Origin: Empedobacter falsenii
Lineage (GTDB): Bacteria; Bacteroidota; Bacteroidia; Flavobacteriales; Weeksellaceae
Direction of reading: 5' to 3'
Length of the DNA: 64,000 bases
NCBI RefSeq assembly: GCF_013488205.1
Contig: NZ_CP040908.1
Coordinates: 1,403,876-1,467,875, forward strand
Position 1 is the first letter of the stretch. Each line of letters starts with the position of its first letter. This document shows, piece after piece, positions 17,967 to 24,928 of the stretch. The notes under the pieces were generated by a model. It was not told the DNA's origin, ran no database searches, and saw only the letters and a program-made list of their open reading frames with translations. Both the position numbers and the translations under genes were made by a program.

Positions 17967-18204
17967 ATTAAAGATTGTCTTTTAAAAATTACAACTAACA
18001 TTATTTTTCTACTAAGTAAAATATAGTCAGTTTCGTAAAAAAAAACAGCTATATCTATATTTCGTTATATTATTTCAAACATACAAAAACCATTTAACAA
18101 TAAATAACGGTTTCCCTCAAAAACAAAAAACCTCCCTAAAATAGCTTTTAAAGAGGTTATTATTTATACTATTGTTGTGCAACAGTTACACTTGTTATGT
18201 GATG
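17967..18204 (-). repeat. cassette-type spacer D
   Basis: Homologous spacer: core AACAAGTGTAACTGTTGC at about 18180-18197 (minus strand), degraded CCTCCCT...AGAGG terminator, TATGTTTG box at 18076-18083, and AATGTTAGTTG near 17993-18003 before the next gene start. Confidence 0.6.
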
Positions 18205-19233
18205 TTATTTTTTGATCGCTCTCAATCTAGTCATAACTTCATCTCCATAATTTGTAAGACTCCAATATGTGCCAGAATCTTTTATACTGCGAGTTTTAGA
18301 ACTTTTATTTAATAATCCTAAGGCTCTTAATTGTACTATGATTGTTTGAAAATCTGCATCGTTAATTTCATAATCATAGAATTTACCACCACTAGGAAGC
18401 CCAGATTTTTTTACAAATCGTTTTTTTAATTCAACAAAAGCATATTTACTAATAGTCAATTTTAGAGTGTTTGTAGAGGCATCATCTATCATACTTGGAG
18501 ATAACCAATAAAAAATTTGATTCCAAGTTGTTTCCAATGTTTCAGTATAAAATTTCGAATCATAGCGAGAACTACCAAATCTAATAAGAAGTTCAATTGA
18601 AAATTTGTCATTACCTTGTGATAATTCAGAAGTTCCCTCTGGAGCTTTGGTTCTACTTTCAATTAATTTATTTTCTAAATCCTCAATTTGATTCTTTAAT
18701 TTTAAAATTTCTAAATTTGCTTCAGTACTAGTTTTAACATTCCCTCTAATCCAACCAATTCCAGGATATTTTTTTTGTAAACTAATTAAACTTCTACTAA
18801 CGACAGAACCCAATTCTTGTGGAGTACTCCAATATTTACACATTTTCTTTTGGGCTAAGCCTCTAAATTCGTTCAATTTGTTTTGACCTTCTTCTGTTTT
18901 TTCAGTGTTTTTTTTGGGTAATGCGTCTGGATCTTTATGAAGAAATGCGATTACAGGTTTTCCTGTTTCTAAAGCATATCTATATTCCATTTCTGTGTAG
19001 CTTAAACCACTTTCACTTAAAGAACCATATCTACCAGCAATTACAACAATGTAATAATCACAATCATCGATAACACCTTTTATTAAGCTCCATTGATCAT
19101 CATTTGAAGCAGGAAATAACTCCATTCCAGCAGGAATACAATCTAATTCTAACAAAGCCTGCATAATTTCTTGTCTTTCTTCAAGTAAATCAATATAAGT
19201 TGAACTTACAAAGACTTGGTATTTTTTATCCAT
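18205..19233 (-). CDS. DUF4062 (TIR-like) protein with C-terminal winged helix
   Basis: A 342-residue protein. Residues 1-165 are a DUF4062 domain, a TIR/flavodoxin-like fold: KKYQVFVSSTYIDLLEERQE, then PAGMELFPASND, then IDDCDYYIVVIAGRYGS, LSYTEMEYRYALETGKPVIAF (E in YTEMEY is a candidate active-site residue). A coiled coil follows (about 168-195) and then a winged-helix-like tail (from about 225) ending YWSLTNYGDEVMTRLRAI. DUF4062 proteins are frequent in defence islands as TIR-like effectors or sensors coupled to variable C-terminal domains. Solitary unit with its own spacer promoter. Confidence 0.85.
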   Translation of the reverse strand: MDKKYQVFVSSTYIDLLEERQEIMQALLELDCIPAGMELFPASNDDQWSLIKGVIDDCDYYIVVIAGRYGSLSESGLSYTEMEYRYALETGKPVIAFLHKDPDALPKKNTEKTEEGQNKLNEFRGLAQKKMCKYWSTPQELGSVVSRSLISLQKKYPGIGWIRGNVKTSTEANLEILKLKNQIEDLENKLIESRTKAPEGTSELSQGNDKFSIELLIRFGSSRYDSKFYTETLETTWNQIFYWLSPSMIDDASTNTLKLTISKYAFVELKKRFVKKSGLPSGGKFYDYEINDADFQTIIVQLRALGLLNKSSKTRSIKDSGTYWSLTNYGDEVMTRLRAIKK

Positions 19234-19477
19234 ATTTTAGGGGAATAATATCACATAATATTAGTTTTTACGAAATAGTTTAGTTTTTTAAAAAGATAAC
19301 TATATCAGCATTTCGTAAAATCAACCCTAAATATACAAACAAAACTATATTATATACATTATTGTGTAAAACAAAAAACCTCCCTAAAAACACTTAGCGA
19401 GGTTACTATTTATACTATTTTGTGTTTTTGTACCTAAAATTATAAGGTTGTAACAATTACCGATATTAGATACTCGT
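19234..19477 (-). repeat. cassette-type spacer E
   Basis: Homologous spacer: minus-strand core AATATCGGTAATTGTT (about 19447-19462), AACCTCGCTAAGTG...GGAGGTT hairpin (about 19378-19406), a weak TATATTTA box near 19329-19336, the TTTTACGAAA/TTTCGTAAAAA element and CTAATATTATGTGA next to the DUF4062 start. Confidence 0.6.
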
Positions 19478-20341
19478 TTAAATTTTTACAATCCATTGAC
19501 AACCTGTAATCTGACGAAAATTACTCATTACTAACAAGCTATAAAATAATTCGTAGTTTTTAATTTCTTCTATGTCTTTATTTAAATCCGCAAAAGAATT
19601 TGCTAAATATTCATTTTCACTAACAATCGATTTTATTTTATCGCTAAACTCAATTAAAAAATTCTTATTGTCTCTCCGTTTTTCTGAAGACACCTCATTT
19701 CCTTTTATATTATTAATAGTTTCTAGAATATTTATGTTTTCAATTTTTGTAGGTTCACTGCAAGCTATTGAATAGGTTCCTGATTTAATATAAGTATTTC
19801 TATGATGTCCATTTAAATCAACGGCTTTAGCAAAATTTGTATGTTCAATAATATTTCTTCTAATTTTAACAAGTTCATTAATGTCATTAGTACAAGGAGA
19901 AGCATAAACTACGAGTACATCAGAATTAAATTTCTGATGTATATGATTTAACAAATTTTGTTGTTCAATATATATATCATACCTCAAATATTTTTGATTC
20001 CAAAATTTCCATTCTGTACCTAAAGGAGAAGTAATTAGTTCAGGTCGTTTATATTGAAAAAGTATATTAGCCTTCATTTCGGGAATATTACTTATTTCAT
20101 ATTCTAACAAGTTTTCCATCTCGTCAGCAATTTTGCGAAGACTTATTCCCAAAAAGTGAGGGGTAAACCAAAAAGGGTATCCAAGTAATCTCCAAAGTCG
20201 TCTATTTTTTGATAATGTTGAAGAATCAAAACCTAAACTTCCTTCCAAAACTTGTCCAGGTGGAAAATAGATTTCAGATCTTCTATCAAGTTCATTGTTG
20301 AAATAACTTTCAAATGTTTTCTCCTCAAATTGTGCTTTCAT
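19478..20341 (-). CDS. hypothetical protein, possible PD-(D/E)XK nuclease
   Basis: A 287-residue solitary-unit protein. The N-terminus has EEKTFESYFNNEL, YFPPGQVLEG and LGFDSS, and about 50 residues later FQYKRPEL; an early Glu, GFD and QxKR spacing are compatible with a restriction-endonuclease-like fold (D in GFD, K in YKR). A conserved-looking EWKFWNQKYLRYDIY follows and a middle domain with VVYASPC. I know no named family for it. Its position between DUF4062 and the TIR-caspase operon argues for a defence role, by context only. Confidence 0.55.
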   Translation of the reverse strand: MKAQFEEKTFESYFNNELDRRSEIYFPPGQVLEGSLGFDSSTLSKNRRLWRLLGYPFWFTPHFLGISLRKIADEMENLLEYEISNIPEMKANILFQYKRPELITSPLGTEWKFWNQKYLRYDIYIEQQNLLNHIHQKFNSDVLVVYASPCTNDINELVKIRRNIIEHTNFAKAVDLNGHHRNTYIKSGTYSIACSEPTKIENINILETINNIKGNEVSSEKRRDNKNFLIEFSDKIKSIVSENEYLANSFADLNKDIEEIKNYELFYSLLVMSNFRQITGCQWIVKI

Positions 20342-20606
20342 ATTTTTTTAAATGATACCTAACATTATTTTTTCACGAAATATAATATATAAAAATTTAT
20401 AGATATGATCATATCTACATTTCGTAAAAATCTTCTCAAACATACAACAACCATCTCATAATAAATTACGGTTTTACGTAAAAACAAAACCTCTCTAAAA
20501 ATGCTTTTAAAGAGGTCTTTATTTATACTATTATATCTTTGTTCCTATAATTTGATTTGTGCAACAGTAACTGATACTAGTTGGATTTTGCTATATTAAT
20601 AAATTA
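20342..20606 (-). repeat. cassette-type spacer F (best attC-like ends)
   Basis: On the minus strand the spacer begins just after the TIR operon stop with ATCCAAC (fits RYYYAAC) in ATCCAACTAGTATCAG and ends at GTTAGGT (fits GTTRRRY) before the 19478-20341 gene start. Between them are the ACTGTTGCAC segment, a CCTCTCT/AGAGG terminator hairpin (about 20489-20516) and a TATGTTTG box at 20437-20444. Confidence 0.6.
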
Positions 20607-21188
20607 CTAGAAAATATTTATTGTTTGTTTTTTTGGTCTTTCTCCATTTTTTAACCAATCGTCAAAAATTGTATACTTTAATGAATCTTCAATAACAAAT
20701 AGTTTTTTCCCTAAACCTATTGTTTGGACTTTTTTAATAAAAGGATAAAGAGATAGATATTCTGTTCCTACATATGAACTTGGTGCATTTGAACTTTTTG
20801 AAACAGGAATTATAGCGCAGTTACTTGTGTTTCCATCTACATAACCTAATTCCCAAGGCATCCATTTCGATACCGCTGCATTAGTTGAAATAGCAAGCAA
20901 TAATGACTTTGATATTTTCAATCGATGTTGAATTAGTTTTGCATCCTCTTTTGTTACATTTGATCTATCTAAATGAGAATCAACAATCCAATCAACATAT
21001 ACAGAATAACCTTCGTTTGTTAATTCAATATAAAGGCCTTCAACTTCTTCTTTGTCAAGAAAACTGTGAGAAAGAAAAATATCAAAACTCGTATGATTTT
21101 TTTTACTTTCATTTAGTATTTGATTACTGAAAAGAACAGTTTTCCTTTTCGAAAGGTTTTTAAGATATGCACTTGTGTATATTTCCAT
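20607..21188 (-). CDS. TIR-domain protein (fifth gene of TIR-caspase operon)
   Basis: A 193-residue Toll/interleukin-1 receptor-type domain protein. TSFDIFLSHSFLDKEEVEGLY is the TIR betaA/helixA box, GYSVYVDWI the betaB/BB-loop region, and AISTNAAVSKWMPWELGYVDG contains the putative catalytic Glu113 (WELG). Such domains cleave NAD+ or make cyclic ADP-ribose signals. There is a 34-residue N-terminal segment before the domain and no transmembrane helix. Its start overlaps the previous gene's last base (21188), so it is translationally coupled and last in the operon; a spacer with terminator follows. Confidence 0.88.
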   Translation of the reverse strand: MEIYTSAYLKNLSKRKTVLFSNQILNESKKNHTSFDIFLSHSFLDKEEVEGLYIELTNEGYSVYVDWIVDSHLDRSNVTKEDAKLIQHRLKISKSLLLAISTNAAVSKWMPWELGYVDGNTSNCAIIPVSKSSNAPSSYVGTEYLSLYPFIKKVQTIGLGKKLFVIEDSLKYTIFDDWLKNGERPKKQTINIF

Positions 21189-21691
21189 TACTTAATATTT
21201 TTAAAGTGTCTGACCCAGCTATTAATAATTTCAACAATTTCTGATGATAATTTTTTTTGCATTTTTTTTAATTCAAATTCGAAAACGAAAGAATCACTTA
21301 TTTGCGCATCTAATATTCCTTCAGGATAGACTTTGTCTTCTCTTAAGATTAAAATGGGTAAACAAGCTTGGTAAGCCATTCCTGCTTCAATTTGAATCCA
21401 AGGAGAGGAAGTATATTTATGAATTAATTCTTTAGAATTTTTTGAAAATTCTTTTTCATATCCAATATAACTGTGATGTCTTTCTAGTCCAATAACTATA
21501 GCTGCAACACAAGTATCCATAATTTCTTTAATAGGTTTTAATGGACTTCTAAAATTCCAATTATTTTTACCCAAGTTGGTTGGATTCAATCCGTGTTTTT
21601 TTAATTCAAGCTCTATTAGTAAAAGAAAATTCTCTTGATACTTATTGTAAGGTGTTGGATGTGATATAAAAACATTGGTATCTTTATTCAT
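21188..21691 (-). CDS. TIR-like nucleotide-binding protein (fourth gene)
   Basis: A 167-residue TIR-fold protein of the toll-nucleotide-binding type: NVFISHPTPYNKYQENFLLL opening, KKHGLNPTNLG, then IMDTCVAAIVIGLERHHSYI and a late SPWIQIEAGMAYQACLPILI, where Glu102 is the candidate active-site or ligand residue. Divergent from canonical TIRs; it could be a ligand-sensing rather than catalytic member. Lies 6 bp after the nuclease gene and touches the next TIR gene, clearly in the same operon. Confidence 0.75.
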   Translation of the reverse strand: MNKDTNVFISHPTPYNKYQENFLLLIELELKKHGLNPTNLGKNNWNFRSPLKPIKEIMDTCVAAIVIGLERHHSYIGYEKEFSKNSKELIHKYTSSPWIQIEAGMAYQACLPILILREDKVYPEGILDAQISDSFVFEFELKKMQKKLSSEIVEIINSWVRHFKNIK

Positions 21692-21697
21692 ATTTGT

Positions 21698-22657
21698 TTA
21701 TACTAATAAGCCTGTTACTTCAAATTTTGTTTCGTTATTAAATTTTTCCTCTTCAAAACTTCTAATCTGCACTTCTTCTAATTTTAAAATTGTTGGTTTA
21801 ATATTCTCATGACGATCGATTGCATCTTGAAATTTTAATTTTGTTAATTCTTCAATTAAAGTGACTGAAACTTGGTAGTTTTCATCTTCTTTAAATTCAA
21901 GAAATGGTTTTAATGATGATTTCTTTTCAACTATGTCAAAATCTCGGAAACCTATCTCATCAATTAAATCGTCATTTCTCAATGGATTTATTTGTCCCAT
22001 TAAAAAGCCTGCTCTATAGAGATTACCATCATCTTTTAAATAATAAATAACTTTCCAAAATAAAATTGGAATTTTAAATATAGTATTGTCATGAAGTCTT
22101 ACTTTAAATTCAGGGTCTAAAGTGTCTAAAACAGGACCAGTAAAAACAGATACTTTAGCAGGTTCAGTTACTCGTCCTTTAATGATAATAGCATTTTCTA
22201 AGTGTTTCCATAGCCCATTGTTTAGATTATCATGTTGAGGAACTGCGTTCGGATAATAGAAGGTGCTAATAGCGGCATTCTTAGCTTCCTCTTTATTACC
22301 ATTCATATCCCATTGAACATCTTCTCTCTTAGTCATGTGTCCTTTTTCAATGGTTGCTGATTTTATAGTGTTAAATAAACTATAATCTTTTGTTGTTAGT
22401 TGTTCGTGATCGTTTATTCGACTATCTTTTTTGAATGAACCAGACCTTTCAATTTTTTCGAATTCAGTTCTGTAAATATTACTAGCACTTATTATAGGAA
22501 CTCTTCTACTTTTACTCTGAATAACACTATAATAAATATAATCTAGAATTGGTGTCTCATTTTCTTTATTAATTGCAAGATCACTATAATATTCACTATA
22601 ATCAGGTAATTCTAATACTTGATTATCATTTATAAATTTATTATCATATCCACTCAT
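21698..22657 (-). CDS. EndoG/NucA-like non-specific endonuclease (third gene)
   Basis: A 319-residue DNA/RNA non-specific endonuclease of the beta-beta-alpha-metal type. The catalytic-site region is EKGHMTKREDVQWD (the usual DRGH is EKGH here; catalytic His107), followed by STFYYPNAVPQHDNLNNGLW with metal-binding Asn137 and Asn147 and then KHLE (Glu154), and VFTGPVLD (171-178). No signal peptide, so it acts in the cytoplasm, unlike the secreted NucA/Serratia enzymes. The first 75 residues and the tail (from about 250) are extra and could be inhibitory segments. It follows the caspase gene by 6 bp, so it may be a protease-activated nuclease; that is inference. Confidence 0.85.
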   Translation of the reverse strand: MSGYDNKFINDNQVLELPDYSEYYSDLAINKENETPILDYIYYSVIQSKSRRVPIISASNIYRTEFEKIERSGSFKKDSRINDHEQLTTKDYSLFNTIKSATIEKGHMTKREDVQWDMNGNKEEAKNAAISTFYYPNAVPQHDNLNNGLWKHLENAIIIKGRVTEPAKVSVFTGPVLDTLDPEFKVRLHDNTIFKIPILFWKVIYYLKDDGNLYRAGFLMGQINPLRNDDLIDEIGFRDFDIVEKKSSLKPFLEFKEDENYQVSVTLIEELTKLKFQDAIDRHENIKPTILKLEEVQIRSFEEEKFNNETKFEVTGLLV

Positions 22658-22663
22658 AAATAT

Positions 22664-23632
22664 TTAAATTTTACCTTCTCTAACTAATCTCCAATAATGA
22701 TGTCCTAATGAAGTTAGTTTACATTTTTTTGAGTTCATGGCAGCGAAATACATATGTTCCTCACCTTCAGGAATTATTAAGCCAACACTTTCTAGTTTTT
22801 GTAGATTTTTAAAAATTTTTATATTTTCAGCTTTCGCATAAGGTTCTTTTACTTCATGCGAGACATCATTTGAATTTGTAAACTCAAATGATGGATCTAA
22901 CTGAAAGTTATCAGATGTTGAATGAAAATATTCTGTAAGTGTTCTTATAACACTTAATGGGATTTGAGGAATTACACTCCTTAATTTTACAAACTCAGTA
23001 ACATTTGTTTTAAAAACTGGTCTTTGTTCATGTGCTCCCAAAGCTTGGTCAATATATGCATAAAGCCCTCCTGGAGATATATGCCCCCTAATATCAGCTG
23101 CACCTCCCTTAAGGCCTTCGATTAATAAATTTGTAAAAACACCGTGACCATTAATCTCCTTTGAAGGCTCATCTTCTCTAGATGATGTCAAGATAGATAT
23201 ACCTGAACTTATAGGTGTAATAGAACCACTTTTATTAGGAACAGCAAAGCTTCCAGATTTACAACAATCAAGTATTATAACTTTATTTCGAGTTTCTGAG
23301 ACATTTGCCAAACTTAGAATATGATCCATTGAAATTCCTTCATCATAACGTTTATGATCTGGTGTTACTATAAAACCACCTAATTCATTTACATAACCAT
23401 GACCCGCGAAATAAAGAATATCCATGTCTGCCTTAACTTCATAAAAATCAGAAATAGCAGTTAATAATTCGGATTTTGATTGAACGTCAAATATAGTTTT
23501 TACTTCAAAATTTGTTTCATCATTTCCGTTAACTTTCAAAAGTTCAGAAATGATCTTTGCATCATTTACAGCTCCTTTTAAAGGATGAGAAGAATATTCA
23601 TTAATACCAATTACTAATGCTTTTTTTTTCAT
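22664..23632 (-). CDS. caspase-like (C14) protease with C-terminal winged helix
   Basis: A 322-residue protease. The p20-like domain has KKALVIGINEYSSHPLKGAV at the start, ILYFAGHGY with catalytic His78, and VIILDCCKSGSF with catalytic Cys124; SILTSSREDEPSKE and HGVFTNLLIEGLKGGA follow as in bacterial caspases/metacaspases. Residues about 225-322 look like a winged helix (IKIFKNLQKLESVGLIIPEG ... CKLTSLGHHYWRLVREG). In type IV Thoeris a caspase-like effector is switched on by a TIR-made cyclic ADP-ribose; this gene is 3 bp downstream of an MTH538-type TIR. Its winged-helix tail might instead bind a ligand, DNA or a partner. Confidence 0.92.
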   Translation of the reverse strand: MKKKALVIGINEYSSHPLKGAVNDAKIISELLKVNGNDETNFEVKTIFDVQSKSELLTAISDFYEVKADMDILYFAGHGYVNELGGFIVTPDHKRYDEGISMDHILSLANVSETRNKVIILDCCKSGSFAVPNKSGSITPISSGISILTSSREDEPSKEINGHGVFTNLLIEGLKGGAADIRGHISPGGLYAYIDQALGAHEQRPVFKTNVTEFVKLRSVIPQIPLSVIRTLTEYFHSTSDNFQLDPSFEFTNSNDVSHEVKEPYAKAENIKIFKNLQKLESVGLIIPEGEEHMYFAAMNSKKCKLTSLGHHYWRLVREGKI

Positions 23633-23635
23633 CTA

Positions 23636-24046
23636 TTATTTATTTTTTCCTTCTTTCATACATTGCTCTATTGCATTAGCAATGGCATCCCAGTTCCAAG
23701 AGATAGTTCTATTTCTTTGTAAACCTTCTGGTAATGTAGAATTTTGATTTGCACCATCTACATAAATCCCAAATACAGGAACATTTTGTTCTTTTGCGAA
23801 TGTAATTTCTTTCTTTACTCCACCTGCTGTAGACATACTTTTACCAACAAGTACAATCAAAATATTGCATTTGTTGATTTTTGATTTAATTAATGCTTCC
23901 CATTCATTTTGTGGTAAATGGGATTTTGAAGACCAATCTTCAATTTTGAATGGTGTTCTTGAATTTATTGATTGTCCAATAAAATATTTTTTTTGTCCTT
24001 CGTTGTTGTCAAAATCAAAACTGATAAATGCTCTAGGATTTGCCAT
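23636..24046 (-). CDS. MTH538/ThsB-type TIR protein (first gene of operon)
   Basis: A 136-residue stand-alone MTH538 TIR-like domain, the family of Thoeris ThsB: RAFISFDFDNN opening, YFIGQSINSRTPFKIEDWSS, EWEALIKSKINKCNILIVLV, then GKSMSTAGGVKKEITFAKEQ with Glu80 as candidate catalytic residue, and VPVFGIYVDG. ThsB proteins sense infection and synthesise an ADP-ribose-derived signal. It leads a five-gene operon with gaps of 3, 6 and 6 bp and a 1-bp overlap. The promoter is the TATATTTG box at 24126-24133 on the minus strand, giving a leader of roughly 70 nt. Confidence 0.9.
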   Translation of the reverse strand: MANPRAFISFDFDNNEGQKKYFIGQSINSRTPFKIEDWSSKSHLPQNEWEALIKSKINKCNILIVLVGKSMSTAGGVKKEITFAKEQNVPVFGIYVDGANQNSTLPEGLQRNRTISWNWDAIANAIEQCMKEGKNK

Positions 24047-24180
24047 ACTTATTATAGTTAATTAATTTATTTATTCTAAATAATTCTAAAGAAATACTTA
24101 TATATGTATACCATAAAATTAAACTCAAATATACAAACAAAACTATATTTTATACATTATTGTATAAAATATAAAACTCT
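24047..24180 (-). promoter_or_regulatory. promoter half-spacer G before TIR-caspase operon
   Basis: The promoter-proximal half of the cassette spacer, matching spacer B across the TATATTTG box (minus strand, 24126-24133) and the preceding TTTTGTTTG segment. The distal half (core and cassette terminator) is missing; here it abuts the terminator of the XRE operon. Confidence 0.6.
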
Positions 24181-24215
24181 GGAGTTAATCAAATCTTATT
24201 AATTAACTCCAGAGT
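24176..24215 (-). terminator. terminator of the XRE operon
   Basis: ACTCTGGAGTTAAT (24176-24189) pairs perfectly over 14 bp with ATTAACTCCAGAGT (24202-24215). On the minus strand the stem is followed by TTTTATATTTTATAC. It lies 78 bp downstream of the small-gene stop at 24293. Confidence 0.7.
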
Positions 24216-24292
24216 ACTATTACTAACTTTAACCATGCCTACTGGTTAATCTTACTAATCTAGATATTTAATTTTAAACAAAAAGTTTTTAA

Positions 24293-24490
24293 TTACTTAG
24301 TATCTTTTATTTTTTCAAATTTTTCTAACTTTTTAAGTAATTCTAATTCTTCCATATTAAAAAGTATAGGATTATGTTCATTAGTATTTGTAATCGCCAT
24401 AATCAATTGACCAAATCTAAAATCAGGATTTTCCAACCATAATTTCTCAATCTTTTTAATGATTGGTGTAATTCTTTCTGGGTTTCTCAT
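24293..24490 (-). CDS. small conserved hypothetical protein
   Basis: A 65-residue protein starting MRNPERITPIIKKIEKLWLE with PDFRFGQLI in the middle, a pattern seen in a widespread family of short bacterial proteins (RNPERI...W...PDLRxGQLI...DEELxxKLE) often found with regulators or in phage-related loci; no biochemical role is known to me. It follows the XRE regulator by 31 bp on the same strand and ends at the hairpin terminator, so the two genes form a small operon. Confidence 0.75.
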   Translation of the reverse strand: MRNPERITPIIKKIEKLWLENPDFRFGQLIMAITNTNEHNPILFNMEELELLKKLEKFEKIKDTK

Positions 24491-24521
24491 CTTGTAATAA
24501 AATAAATGATAAGCTTAACTT

Positions 24522-24866
24522 CTATATAGCTTCAATTTTCATCACCTCACTTTTCAAAACTTTAGTGCCTGATTCATTATAAGTTTGTTGTATGGTTACT
24601 TTGATTCTGTCGTACTTTGGAGTTGAAAAATTTAGTAATTCTCCAATACTTTTATATCCAAATGCTTTTGCTAAAAGTGTGATATGACGAGTTGAATATT
24701 TGTGTTTTTCACGATAATTTTCAACATTACCAATGAAACTTTTTGCCAAACCCATTTTAAGACTAAGTACTTCTTGTGAAAAATTTTCTTTAATTCTTAA
24801 TCTTTTAATGTGTTGTATTAACTCAAAATCAAATTGAGTAGTTTCAAATTCAAAATATTTTATCAT
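24522..24866 (-). CDS. XRE-family HTH transcriptional regulator
   Basis: A small regulator with an HTH_3-type domain: IQHIKRLRIKENFSQEVLSL, then KMGLAKSFIGNVENYREKHK (recognition helix with SFIGNVE, as in the xISxxExG pattern) and ITLLAKAFGYKSIGELLNF. The tail (KVTIQQTY...VLKSEVMKIEAI) is beta-like. ATG at 24866 is favoured over the upstream ATG at 24884, which would sit inside the palindrome. The gene is divergent from a candidate structured RNA, and the perfect inverted repeat at 24883-24900 lies between them, so autoregulation together with control of the RNA is likely (inference). Confidence 0.85.
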   Translation of the reverse strand: MIKYFEFETTQFDFELIQHIKRLRIKENFSQEVLSLKMGLAKSFIGNVENYREKHKYSTRHITLLAKAFGYKSIGELLNFSTPKYDRIKVTIQQTYNESGTKVLKSEVMKIEAI

Positions 24867-24882
24867 TTTAATTAAAATATTC

Positions 24883-24900
24883 ACACCAATATGTTGGTGT
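24883..24900. promoter_or_regulatory. perfect palindrome, candidate XRE operator
   Basis: ACACCAA-TATG-TTGGTGT, 7-bp arms, no mismatch. Its right arm contains the TTG (24894-24896) that serves as the -33 element of the plus-strand promoter, so protein bound here would block RNA polymerase. It is also immediately in front of the regulator gene. Confidence 0.7.
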
Positions 24901-24923
24901 ATTAAAAAATAATGTTATATTTG
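24894..24923 (+). promoter_or_regulatory. Bacteroidota-type promoter for structured RNA
   Basis: -33 TTG (24894-24896), 19-bp spacer, -7 TATATTTG (24916-24923), matching TTTG-N19-21-TAnnTTTG. A start about 5-7 bases downstream would fall at 24929, the first G of the GCGATTT closing stem of the RNA below. Confidence 0.7.
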
Positions 24924-24928
24924 TATTA

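Noticed and set aside
18205-20341. Including the DUF4062 and nuclease-like genes in the TIR-caspase operon
   Set aside because: Each is separated from it by a full spacer with its own terminator and promoter.
1435-24180. Calling the spacer array a proven integron
   Set aside because: No IntI-type integrase in the window, the core sequences deviate from consensus in several spacers, and half spacers also occur outside the array.
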